Virus record (IMG/VR): IMGVR_UViG_3300008117_006248
Coordinates: 24,691-88,690 of that record
DNA: 64,000 bases
Origin: a virus
Direction: 5' to 3' (one strand)
A program made the position numbers and the translations under genes. Positions 36,553-45,567 of the stretch are shown in pieces. The first letter of the stretch is position 1; the number at the start of each line of letters is the position of its first letter. Below the pieces are notes generated by a model. It searched no databases, was not told where the DNA came from, and worked only from the letters and a program-made list of their open reading frames with translations.

Positions 36553-37122
36553 TTAACTCCAAACTCCAATTCCGCCGCCTCCGCCTCCGGATTGGGATTT
36601 TAAAGTTCTTGCGCTTATATTAGAATCTCTATAAGATAGATATTGTTTGCCTGCGCCATTTTTTGATTTAAGAGGCCCTTGACTTTGTTGCACAGAAGAA
36701 TTGTTTATGTATGGAGTCTGCGCTATTTTAACTTGAGATATTTTTTCAAAAGAAACAGAAGCGACTAACTGTTCTCCATACTCATAGTTTTTTGAAAGAT
36801 TGCCTTTCTGCCCAATAAAAGTAGATGGCATGGCTACCTTAGTAAAAGTTAGCGTCTTTATAAAATTCCTATCGCTTGTTTGTATAGTAGGTCCAAAAAA
36901 ATTAATTAAATTGACTGGAACATTTAGGCATAAAATGTATCCTTTATTATAATTTATAAAATCCTCTTCAAACAATGCGGCGGCTTCTGGCCCCATTTGC
37001 GCCGTAACAAAAGCCCTTAAAGTCGCGCTAACTTTTAAACCTACCGTAGTGTTTTTATCCGATCCATTCCAAGACGCTATATAAGGATAAGCGTCTTTTG
37101 CAGCTATTGTTGATCTTCTCAT
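36553..37122 (-). CDS. Hypothetical tail-region protein with glycine-rich C-terminus
   Basis: 189 residues, not recognised. The N-terminal ~130 residues form a mixed fold (NVPVNLINFFGPTIQ, TLTFTKVAMPSTFIG). The tail is Ser/Gln-rich and ends in six glycines followed by IGVWS, a flexible end that often anchors into a neighbouring structural protein. It begins one base after the 461-residue gene, and CAGGAG lies upstream of the ATG, a good ribosome site. Context makes it a minor tail component. Confidence 0.55.
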   Translation of the reverse strand: MRRSTIAAKDAYPYIASWNGSDKNTTVGLKVSATLRAFVTAQMGPEAAALFEEDFINYNKGYILCLNVPVNLINFFGPTIQTSDRNFIKTLTFTKVAMPSTFIGQKGNLSKNYEYGEQLVASVSFEKISQVKIAQTPYINNSSVQQSQGPLKSKNGAGKQYLSYRDSNISARTLKSQSGGGGGGIGVWS

Positions 37123-37123
37123 T

Positions 37124-38509
37124 TTATTTTACTCCTGTTATATATCTTTCTATTATATTGTTGTTTATGCCGCTAAGAGTAAGTTTTGCGACTAGTGGAT
37201 TTTCGTCAAATTGAGTGCTATAAATAACTTTAACATTTATAGACGTATCTTCTGTTATGGCAACTCCAGTTTTAACATATCCAGCGGAGCCAGAAACAAA
37301 AGAACTATCTCTATAACTTATCAAATTATTTCCTATTCCGGTAAGCAAATCAAAAAATCCAGTTACACTCTTTGTGTAAAAAGAAGTCTGCGCCGTTCCA
37401 GAAGCTATGCTTGGATTTGTATTATTTAATATTCCGGTGCCCCCAGAAAAGATTACTGTTGGTGCGGATGTATATCCAGAACCAAAATTGGTCATAGTTA
37501 CATCTACTACAGAATCATATGTTGTGCTGTCTATACCAAGAACAGCCACTCCGGAGGCCGATCCCGATGCCCCACCTCCACTAAATATAACACTCGGCGC
37601 AGACAAATATCCATTGCCTCCACTAGCTACATTTACATCGGTTACCATTCCCATGTAACCAGTAGCTCCAGAAAAATAAGTCAAAGAAATACTTATCGGT
37701 AAACTAGCAGGCACTAGCTCTTCTCTATTAGTAGAATATCCGTAATCTAAAACTAAAGACCCCACTTTAGAAACCCCACTTTCAAATGTTGCTTCTGATA
37801 TAGAACTTAAAGAATCAGACCCTTCTTGAATATTAAAAACATACTCTAAGAATGGAACATCAACCCCCGTAACAGTCAACTGACTTGTATAATCTCCAGC
37901 GCTTGTATTTAATGTATAATTTGAAATAAGTTCTCCAAGACCAGGATAGTTTTGTTGTATTAATATTTGCTGACTGCTAGAAGATTTAACTAGTCCCGTA
38001 GGAATGCTTTGAAACGAAAACGAAGATTGAGAATCAAAATCTCCTGAGAAAACTTTGATTCCGCTTAGCGAATTTGTCGTTAGCGTGCCTGTTATATAAT
38101 TTCCAGTTATAAATGTTTGAGGCGTCGTTAAAGAGAGCGTTGGTTTTTCTGAGCTAATACTTATAGAAGAATCTAACGTGCAACCAGTTAAATTAATAAA
38201 AAATCTTTCAGCGTAAAAATCTTCTTTTAGCCCAGATCTTACTATTTGATCTCCATTTATAGCGTAGTCATAAGCAGCCCCTGAAAAATTTGTAGTAATA
38301 TTAACTTGATTATCTGGGGTATAAGAGCCGCAGTATCGATTTTCATTATCAATAATTTTGCCACTTATAAAAGAGATTTTGTAAGTTTTGCTTTGACCAC
38401 TAAAACCTATGTCGCAAACGCCCGTGCAATTATCGAAAGAAAGACCAAATTCTGCTGAAAAGCGGTTCTCTCTTAAAACACTTCTGAATGTATTGCCGGA
38501 GATTATCAT
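37124..38509 (-). CDS. Beta-rich tail protein with two G-x-GY repeats
   Basis: 461 residues. Around DNA 37570-37640 and 37440-37510 are two near-copies of a module: VTDVNVASGGNGYLSAPSVI and VVDVTMTNFGSGYTSAPTVI, each followed by FSGG. The gap is about 45 residues. This strand-turn-GY-APTV unit recurs in large phage and bacterial surface proteins; its function is not established. The rest is Ser/Thr/Gly-rich beta sequence. The ATG overlaps the preceding stop (TAATG). Likely a tail-tip or fibre-attachment protein. Confidence 0.58.
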   Translation of the reverse strand: MIISGNTFRSVLRENRFSAEFGLSFDNCTGVCDIGFSGQSKTYKISFISGKIIDNENRYCGSYTPDNQVNITTNFSGAAYDYAINGDQIVRSGLKEDFYAERFFINLTGCTLDSSISISSEKPTLSLTTPQTFITGNYITGTLTTNSLSGIKVFSGDFDSQSSFSFQSIPTGLVKSSSSQQILIQQNYPGLGELISNYTLNTSAGDYTSQLTVTGVDVPFLEYVFNIQEGSDSLSSISEATFESGVSKVGSLVLDYGYSTNREELVPASLPISISLTYFSGATGYMGMVTDVNVASGGNGYLSAPSVIFSGGGASGSASGVAVLGIDSTTYDSVVDVTMTNFGSGYTSAPTVIFSGGTGILNNTNPSIASGTAQTSFYTKSVTGFFDLLTGIGNNLISYRDSSFVSGSAGYVKTGVAITEDTSINVKVIYSTQFDENPLVAKLTLSGINNNIIERYITGVK

Positions 38510-41500
38510 TAGCTTAAGAAGTTAGTGTTTACTAGTTTTATATTTGGTCTATTTTTGTAGATTAAAGTTTGCAAATTTAACGGCTTGCCCGGATAGCTCT
38601 GGAAAGAGCATTGAATAGTCAAGCCATTTTCTGCTAAAGCAATATTTAATTTCGTTAAACCGTTGTCTACTGTAAGCAAAGACTTTAGCTGATCTGAAAT
38701 ACTAGAACAGAACAAATCAGCAGAATAACTTACGTTGGGCTGTAATAAAGATGCGGCTTTATAATCATAAATTGATTTTATTTTTTCGTGAAAGCTTTCA
38801 AAGGTGTCGAATTCATATCTTGGTTTTTGATTTGATCCATATCCTTGGAAATTCATAACTACAGGAGTTCCATCTCCAAAAGCGCCGCCGATTGATTGAT
38901 TACTAGAGTAAGACTGCTCCGTCTCGTCTGCGTAAAGCTCTCTTACATTCGGAGTAATATTATTTACATCTAATTCTAGCGAAAACCCTTCGTTGTTCAA
39001 TATTCTTAGTATGTCATCTTTATCTTCTAGCCCGCCTCTAATAAAGTTTTTAAAAGGAGCGAAAATCTGACTAGAACTCTTGCTCTTTAAAGTAACTATA
39101 TAGTTAACTTGCGATGGCAAAGTTATATATTCTGATTCTAATCTAGTAGTGTTTACCATTGTGAATGGAACTGGAGTAGGAAATCTTGTGCTTCTTACAA
39201 GTATATTGTTTAAAGCTGGAGACGCCAAAGCTAACATGCCACTAGAAGATTGCAAAGATTTGCTAATGTGAGCTGTCAAGAAAGCGTTCGATGGCATTTT
39301 TCTTGTTATATTAAAACGCTGACACTGCATAGAGTCTGGGCCTATACCAAGCAAAGCTGCGTTATTATTTCTTTCAATATTTGATTGCTCTTGCGGATAA
39401 ACACACACAGAATAAAAAATTGTTTTACTGCAATCTTTCTTATTCGCTTGAAGAGTGGCTGGATTCCCAGCCGCAAGCATATCTCTCAATAGAGTGCATC
39501 TTTCTGCTATTTGATTTTGGTATTCTATTGGATTTGTAAATGAATGCCTCGACAAAGTAGTAGGGAATTGATATATCTGGGCAAGAGAATTAAACCCAAA
39601 CATCACTCCAAAAGAATAATTACTTAAAGGAAGATTTGTGACATCTACTGGCAAAGCAGCTCTTAAAACACCTAAAGATACTGGAGATAATTCTTTAAAA
39701 ATAGGAGAATAAGCTTCTGCAAGATTTATTCTTGTGAACTGAGCTATAGAATTATTGCTCATAAAAGAATCACCAGAAACAGCGTAATCTAAATATTCTA
39801 AACCTCTAATTAGCTCTTGGAAAATACCATAAGCTGCGTCATCTCTTGCTAGATAAAATCTTACAGGTTTTAATCTATCTAAAGACTGCACATACTTAAC
39901 GTAAGAAGCCTGAGCTTTACTGCATAAATCCTCTGTGTTAGCTTTTAATCTGTTGAACTCTGAAAAAGCATTGAAATAAGAATCTGTGCCATTATATAAA
40001 CTAGCCAAACTTTCAATCAAAAATTTGGCATCTCTAAATACTGGCAACTTATATATTTCATTTGAATAAACTTTTTGAGTCGCAGGAATTGTTTCTACGC
40101 TATATTGGAGTAGCTCATTCTCATTGCCAGCTATCCCTTCTGTTATGTTTTGTACATCTGTCCAATAATGTTTTCCTATGAAATCAGCGATATAAGATTC
40201 AATAGCTAAAATATTATTAGCTATCGATTCATTATAAAAACCAAGATTCATATTTATTAAAACATTTCCATCTTCATCAAAAGTTAATTCGCTTTGCAAC
40301 TCTAAAGCTCTAGACACAGCCTCGAAAGCTATCAAATCAGCCTGTCTATCTATGTAGCTAAGCCTAGAACCTAGTATGTCTCCGCCCAAAGGCAAGAAAC
40401 CTAATGCTTGATAAGCTCCTATTTGATAATTGTAAATTTCTCTTAGCTTTGGCGCGTATTTACCCAGAACAGCAGATATCACTACCTGCTCATACGTTCT
40501 TTTCGATCCGCAAAAATCATAAGTAGTAGTACCATTAGAAAACAATTGCGGAAATATATCATAGAGCCTAATATTTCTAAATGTTCTATTGCCTAAAATT
40601 TGCTCGTATTCAATATTCTTCTCTCTCGCTTCCTTAAAATAATAAGAAGAGTATACCTTTAGATTTTTTTTACTTAAATCATAATCAAAATCTTGTGATC
40701 TTATGACAAATTGAGAAGAGTCCGAAGCTTCTAAATTTTCCAAGCTTAACTTTGTTTTTAGAACATTTTCTTTTGCTAAAGAATCTGTAAGATCTATTCC
40801 GCGTATTCTAACTTGATTAGATTGCCCAGAAAAATCTACTACATAAGAATAAGAATACTCTTCGCACCATTGGGCTAAAACATTTTTTAATGTGCCAGAA
40901 TATTTTCTTTTAATCTGCTCTCCAGACTTATCTCTTAAAGATTCTATAGCAGAAGAACTACCGCTGCTGCCAGCATCGCCTGAACTAACATTCGACGGGG
41001 CGATTGATATGCCCAAAGCCTTCATTGCTCTAAGCAAAGAGGCGAAAGAGTAATAAGTTTCGGCAGACTTACAAACACTATCTTTAAAATCTTCTTCTCC
41101 CAAAAGAATAATTGCTCCATATCCATTAGTGATTTGCTTTAATGGATCTGTAGATTTTATTATTACATAATTGTACTTACCAGGACCATTAGCTGTGTCA
41201 GTAATTACTTGAGTCGTTGTCGGGTCTATCGTTAATTTTTGGCCTAAATTAGACTCTGCAAAATGCAAAATTTGAGAAAAATTTGATACCGTGACCGATC
41301 CAGCTTTTGAGCCATTAACTGAAGGGCAATTCAATATTATTCTATCTATGGTAGCCTCTTTTTCCGACCTGCTATCTATTGCCACCTCGACTCCTAAAAC
41401 ACCAACATAAATCTTATCTAAAACAAAAGAGTTATCTTTAAAAGTAACTGTCAGAACTTTTTCATTATTCCTTTTTGATAATGAGTAAGAAGATATTTTA

Positions 41501-41952
41501 AAATTTTTGAGTTGATATGTTTTTTTGCCATCGCCATCTGTGATAGTAATATTATAGCTTGTCGTTGGCCCCATGTACTGATCTTCTATCTTAAAATCCT
41601 GATCTATTAGCTGAGAAAGAGTGTCTGAAGTGCCTTTGAAGACTTGGCTTTGGTTATTTATTTGGTTTATTGGCGTGGTTTGAGTATTTCTTGCTGAGTT
41701 AAGTTGATTTAAAAGATCAATGTCTCTTCTCCTCTGCTGCTGCACAGAAAGAGCGCTTTTTGCTTCTTTAAGAGTTTTATTTAAAGCAAGATTAAGAACT
41801 AAAGTGCTTGGATTGCCATCGAATCCCACATCAAGAGATAGGGCGTAAACATAGCCATTAAATAATCTATTCCCAAGATCAACAGGAGGCTGCCCAGAAG
41901 AAAATTGAGTTCTTGTTATATTTATACTGCTATTGTTTTTTACTTGAGCCAT
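38509..41952 (-). CDS. Baseplate hub-like tail protein
   Basis: 1147 residues. The segment GTLKNVLAQWCEEYSYSYVV (about 355-375), followed by RIRGIDL, resembles the hub domains of gp27/gpD-type and siphophage Tal proteins, where LxxxCxxxGxxxxxD leads into a strand. A linker just before it has GSSGSSS. N-terminal ~190 residues are beta-rich (YVYALSLDVGFDGNPSTLVLNL). The remaining ~700 residues are mostly helical and unassigned, and no lysozyme or peptidase motif was seen. AAAGG lies upstream of the ATG. It follows the LamG-like and Dit-like genes, the normal position of a hub or Tal protein. Assignment is by pattern and position. Confidence 0.55.
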   Translation of the reverse strand: MAQVKNNSSINITRTQFSSGQPPVDLGNRLFNGYVYALSLDVGFDGNPSTLVLNLALNKTLKEAKSALSVQQQRRRDIDLLNQLNSARNTQTTPINQINNQSQVFKGTSDTLSQLIDQDFKIEDQYMGPTTSYNITITDGDGKKTYQLKNFKISSYSLSKRNNEKVLTVTFKDNSFVLDKIYVGVLGVEVAIDSRSEKEATIDRIILNCPSVNGSKAGSVTVSNFSQILHFAESNLGQKLTIDPTTTQVITDTANGPGKYNYVIIKSTDPLKQITNGYGAIILLGEEDFKDSVCKSAETYYSFASLLRAMKALGISIAPSNVSSGDAGSSGSSSAIESLRDKSGEQIKRKYSGTLKNVLAQWCEEYSYSYVVDFSGQSNQVRIRGIDLTDSLAKENVLKTKLSLENLEASDSSQFVIRSQDFDYDLSKKNLKVYSSYYFKEAREKNIEYEQILGNRTFRNIRLYDIFPQLFSNGTTTYDFCGSKRTYEQVVISAVLGKYAPKLREIYNYQIGAYQALGFLPLGGDILGSRLSYIDRQADLIAFEAVSRALELQSELTFDEDGNVLINMNLGFYNESIANNILAIESYIADFIGKHYWTDVQNITEGIAGNENELLQYSVETIPATQKVYSNEIYKLPVFRDAKFLIESLASLYNGTDSYFNAFSEFNRLKANTEDLCSKAQASYVKYVQSLDRLKPVRFYLARDDAAYGIFQELIRGLEYLDYAVSGDSFMSNNSIAQFTRINLAEAYSPIFKELSPVSLGVLRAALPVDVTNLPLSNYSFGVMFGFNSLAQIYQFPTTLSRHSFTNPIEYQNQIAERCTLLRDMLAAGNPATLQANKKDCSKTIFYSVCVYPQEQSNIERNNNAALLGIGPDSMQCQRFNITRKMPSNAFLTAHISKSLQSSSGMLALASPALNNILVRSTRFPTPVPFTMVNTTRLESEYITLPSQVNYIVTLKSKSSSQIFAPFKNFIRGGLEDKDDILRILNNEGFSLELDVNNITPNVRELYADETEQSYSSNQSIGGAFGDGTPVVMNFQGYGSNQKPRYEFDTFESFHEKIKSIYDYKAASLLQPNVSYSADLFCSSISDQLKSLLTVDNGLTKLNIALAENGLTIQCSFQSYPGKPLNLQTLIYKNRPNIKLVNTNFLS

Positions 41953-41967
41953 AATCCTTTAGATAAG

Positions 41968-43758
41968 TTACACGTTAAAATAACCTGTGTCATTATTATA
42001 TATGACTTGGGAAAATGGCTCTAAAGAAAAGGTAGTATATCTTAAACTAAAGTCTGCTAGTTTTTCATAATCCAATCCTTTTACTTGCCTCAATCCATTC
42101 ACCCAAATTTGCTCATCAAAAAGATTTATATTTGTATCAAAATTATTTGAATTATTTCCTGTGTATCTAATCCTATTCATTTCGTGCTTTGGTAATAATA
42201 ATAAATCTCCATCAATAAGATTCGTAGTATAAATAGTTATTGCTCCAGTCACGGCGGCATAATCAATACCAGAAATCAATTTATTGCCATTCAAATAAAG
42301 ATCTCTATGATTGACATAATTGTAAGACAAAACTTTTGTTGTATTTGTTATGTCTTGAGTTGATATTCCAGTCAATGACCCAGAACCAGATATCAAATCA
42401 TATGTTGCAAAGTCTGTAACATCAAAAAAGCTATTAGAATTTATAAAACCACTAGATACAGTAAAGTCTCCGTCGTTATCACCAGTTATTCCTGTCACAT
42501 ATGTGCAAGCCAATCCATTAACATATAAATTAACTAATTCTCCCGATCCAGTATTTAATATTGTATATCTTGCGTCAGATTGAGAAAACTGCGGAATCAA
42601 ATTTACATCTTCTGAATTTTTACCAGAAAAGCTATAAACTTCTTTATTAGAGTCATCAAAATTCGCAAGCAACAATACTTTAGAATTCCCAAATGGAACA
42701 GAATATCTAAAATCTATGATACCACTCGGAGGGCGATAAACTGTGATTTCAGATGTTCCTTGAGCAGCGCCAGTAAGTTCAACTAATTGATATTCATAAA
42801 GATATCCAGTGACTCCTGAATAAAAAAATCCAGTGACCGAAGACCCGTTCGAAGTCGCTGTAACCCCAGAAGCTGGCACATAGCCAGTTATTCCTGTCCC
42901 TACTATTACATTTTGATACTCGACTCCAGTCACAGATAAAAATGTTTCAAATTGAGTCTCGTAAACACCAGAAGCGTAACCAGAACAATAAAATGCTTTA
43001 GCGAATGTATTTCTTTCTGGGAAATCTAATCCCAAATTGAACAACATAAAACTATCAATATAACCACTAAAATTATTATAACCAACTCCAGATACGCCTA
43101 ATCCACCTAAGTAAAAGTTATTAGAATTAGAAAAATCTGCTAAATCAAACTGCACATTTAATGATTTTTTATTTAAAGTATCTTCGAATTGATGCGTTGA
43201 TAATTGTATAGAAGAATCTATTTTAGCAACAGAAATTACATTTTTATTATCTAGCTCTTGGCCTAATGTATAAATTCTTTTTCCATCTGAAGGAGTGCTG
43301 TGCTCGCAAAATAGTCTATTGCATCCATTTATTCCTATAGAAAAACCAGAAATTGCAGATCCAGAATTTTGAGACGATAATATTACTTTGCTTTTATCAA
43401 AAGATCCAGTTTCTAAATGCTTGAATACTATAAAAGCTGTCCAATCTGGTGAATCAAAATCGCCTAATATTTTTAATTTATTTTGGCCGTTGAATTGACC
43501 GCTAACTATTCCTGGATTTACATTACCGCCGCCTACTTTATCGTTATAAGACAGAGCAGGGTTATCATTTGAATAAATATTAGATCCAGAATACTGATAC
43601 TGTATTCCAGTTTGATTATTAAAAATTACATAATTCGAATAACCAGCAGAATCAGTTACGCCTGTATACGATGGATTGCGGAAATCATAATCAATAGAAA
43701 CAGAAGACCTGTCGCAAAAAATAGTTTCTAGAAAACCTGATTTTATAATTTCATTCAT
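41968..43758 (-). CDS. Tail protein with LamG/concanavalin-like domain
   Basis: 596 residues. About 60-245 follow the LamG/lectin jelly-roll pattern: FNGQNKLKILGDFDSPDWTA early, FIVFKHLETGSF, a middle NGCNRLFCEHS, and NNFYLGGLGVSGVGYNNFSG, then YIDSFMLFN at the end (the G-x-I-d-x-v-x-i-y ending of LamG domains). The rest is repetitive TG/SG-rich sequence with several GVTGY elements and a C-terminal segment ending in YYFN-like residues. It could bind glycans on the host surface, but binding is not shown. Its ATG overlaps the upstream gene's stop (ATGA). Confidence 0.65.
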   Translation of the reverse strand: MNEIIKSGFLETIFCDRSSVSIDYDFRNPSYTGVTDSAGYSNYVIFNNQTGIQYQYSGSNIYSNDNPALSYNDKVGGGNVNPGIVSGQFNGQNKLKILGDFDSPDWTAFIVFKHLETGSFDKSKVILSSQNSGSAISGFSIGINGCNRLFCEHSTPSDGKRIYTLGQELDNKNVISVAKIDSSIQLSTHQFEDTLNKKSLNVQFDLADFSNSNNFYLGGLGVSGVGYNNFSGYIDSFMLFNLGLDFPERNTFAKAFYCSGYASGVYETQFETFLSVTGVEYQNVIVGTGITGYVPASGVTATSNGSSVTGFFYSGVTGYLYEYQLVELTGAAQGTSEITVYRPPSGIIDFRYSVPFGNSKVLLLANFDDSNKEVYSFSGKNSEDVNLIPQFSQSDARYTILNTGSGELVNLYVNGLACTYVTGITGDNDGDFTVSSGFINSNSFFDVTDFATYDLISGSGSLTGISTQDITNTTKVLSYNYVNHRDLYLNGNKLISGIDYAAVTGAITIYTTNLIDGDLLLLPKHEMNRIRYTGNNSNNFDTNINLFDEQIWVNGLRQVKGLDYEKLADFSLRYTTFSLEPFSQVIYNNDTGYFNV

Positions 43759-45566
43759 GATTTTATTACATTTCTATTTGCTAATTGATTTTGGTCTAAT
43801 GCGAAAGAGAATACAGAATTTGAGGAAACAATTGATCCATATTTATTCGATGTTAAGTTATCTGAACTAGTTGAGCTAAAATTGCTATTTGATATAGATA
43901 CGGAAGAAGACTCTTCTTGCAAAGTGTCTAAAGACTGATGCAATGCTTTAATAAAATTATCTTTGAAGGCTAACAACAACGTATCTTTATTGCCCAATAA
44001 AGTAGACTCTGGAGTCCCCGCCTTAGAAAGAGACAAATTGATTGCTGTTTTTTCTCTTTTCGCAACGTTCATGTCTACCGCTATATGCCTCAAAGAATTA
44101 TTGCAAGAAAATCCATAAGTAAAAATAGTATTAGTTGGAGTATACTCGATAGAGTAATCTGAATTTGAAAGCCCCAAGAATCTATCTTTATTATCGTATG
44201 TTGCAGATATTGATACAGTCCCCAAAATTGGATTAGCTTCTACTTGCACTGAAACTGGCTCTTGATTCAAAGTGAATTTAGGAGTCGCCCCATAGTAACC
44301 AGTATAATATCCATTTACTAAGGTATACAATCTTGGCGCAGATGCACTTGTGCCAGCGGTGAATAACTCTGTCACATATTTTAAAGAGTTCTCATATTTA
44401 TTTTTTACAGAACCTCTGCACTTAACATCTCCCTTAATTTCTAAAGTGTCTATATAAGATAATTCGTCTATCGAATGAGAAATTGAAGCGTCTAAATAAC
44501 AACCACTAAAAACAGTTTGATCGTTAGCGGATCCATAAAATTCTAAGTTATCATATGAAATGCTAAAATTTATCTTTCTAGCTTTTCGATCTTCATTTAT
44601 TGTGACTTCGATTGGGTCTGGGCAGAATTTAAAACCATTCGGGCTACCATATTTACCTGAGATTACCGCGTAAGGATGCAATCCAGAAAGCTCATTAATT
44701 AAACTAGAAACTAAAGCATCACCCGTTACTCCAGTTATCCCAGCCTTTATTTCTCCCTGTATGGAAGCCGTCACGAAATCATCTCCAGCTCCAGAAGTTA
44801 AATTAGTAGAGTAAGATACCAAATGATAGTTATTGAAAGAATAATTCTGAGCAGACTCAGAGTCTCCTGTGACAGTTCTAAATTTATAGGTCTCTTCAAC
44901 AGAATAAGTTAAATTTAATTTATCTAAATTTTCTGCTATGCTTACTAAAACAGGGGTAAAATTACTAGAATTGTCTATGCTAGTAACTAACGGCAAAGAT
45001 AATATTTTTGAAACACCTGTTCTTGTAGCAACATAAGATTTGGCATTATTTATTGCATCATCTATAGTTGTAGTAACGAAGCCTCTGGCTGCTACAGAAT
45101 GAGTAATTGTTCCTACTCCATCATTACCAGGAGATATTGTAATTTCATCTTTTGGGTCTAGCACACCATAAGTGCCAGAAAAAAATCCAGTAAGCCCAGA
45201 TGGGTAAGACAGCAATTCTACGGAATAATTTACAACTTTATTATAAGGAGCATTGTCGAAAGAAACATTTTCTACAGAACACCCAGAGAAAGCATACGCC
45301 TCAGTAGTCGGCGGAACATCATCTGCATCTTCAAATATTTTTAATGTTTTAAAAGAAGATGCAAATATATCAACTAACCCAGTTTGAGCATAATATAAAT
45401 CATCGAAACTGTTGCCAGTTATAACCCCATTCAAAACTATCCTTTGAGACATTCCCCATCTATCGCCATGAGTAATAACGTCATCAGTTATTGATATGTA
45501 AGGAGTCGGCCCGGTCCTAGAAAGCGGCACTCTCTTATTATTGTATTTTATTAATACGTCTGACAT
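43755..45566 (-). CDS. Distal-tail (Dit)-like protein 2
   Basis: 603 residues. The opening, KRVPLSRTGPTPYISITDD and then WGMSQRIVLNGVITGNSF, matches the N-terminal Dit pattern (I-s-g..l...G......l.G.i.G). FKTLKIFED and a following beta segment continue it. The middle and end align loosely with the 634-residue neighbour (YSVEETYKF, then an E-I-K-A-G turn), suggesting gene duplication. It carries AAGGA upstream of the ATG at 45566. Dit proteins form the hexameric ring that joins tube and tip. Family level only; no search was done. Confidence 0.58.
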   Translation of the reverse strand: MSDVLIKYNNKRVPLSRTGPTPYISITDDVITHGDRWGMSQRIVLNGVITGNSFDDLYYAQTGLVDIFASSFKTLKIFEDADDVPPTTEAYAFSGCSVENVSFDNAPYNKVVNYSVELLSYPSGLTGFFSGTYGVLDPKDEITISPGNDGVGTITHSVAARGFVTTTIDDAINNAKSYVATRTGVSKILSLPLVTSIDNSSNFTPVLVSIAENLDKLNLTYSVEETYKFRTVTGDSESAQNYSFNNYHLVSYSTNLTSGAGDDFVTASIQGEIKAGITGVTGDALVSSLINELSGLHPYAVISGKYGSPNGFKFCPDPIEVTINEDRKARKINFSISYDNLEFYGSANDQTVFSGCYLDASISHSIDELSYIDTLEIKGDVKCRGSVKNKYENSLKYVTELFTAGTSASAPRLYTLVNGYYTGYYGATPKFTLNQEPVSVQVEANPILGTVSISATYDNKDRFLGLSNSDYSIEYTPTNTIFTYGFSCNNSLRHIAVDMNVAKREKTAINLSLSKAGTPESTLLGNKDTLLLAFKDNFIKALHQSLDTLQEESSSVSISNSNFSSTSSDNLTSNKYGSIVSSNSVFSFALDQNQLANRNVIKS

Positions 45567-45567
45567 A

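Noticed and set aside
36551-36562. TTG start for the 1080-residue tail protein
   Set aside because: The ATG at 36550 has GGAG six bases upstream and avoids a larger overlap with the previous gene.
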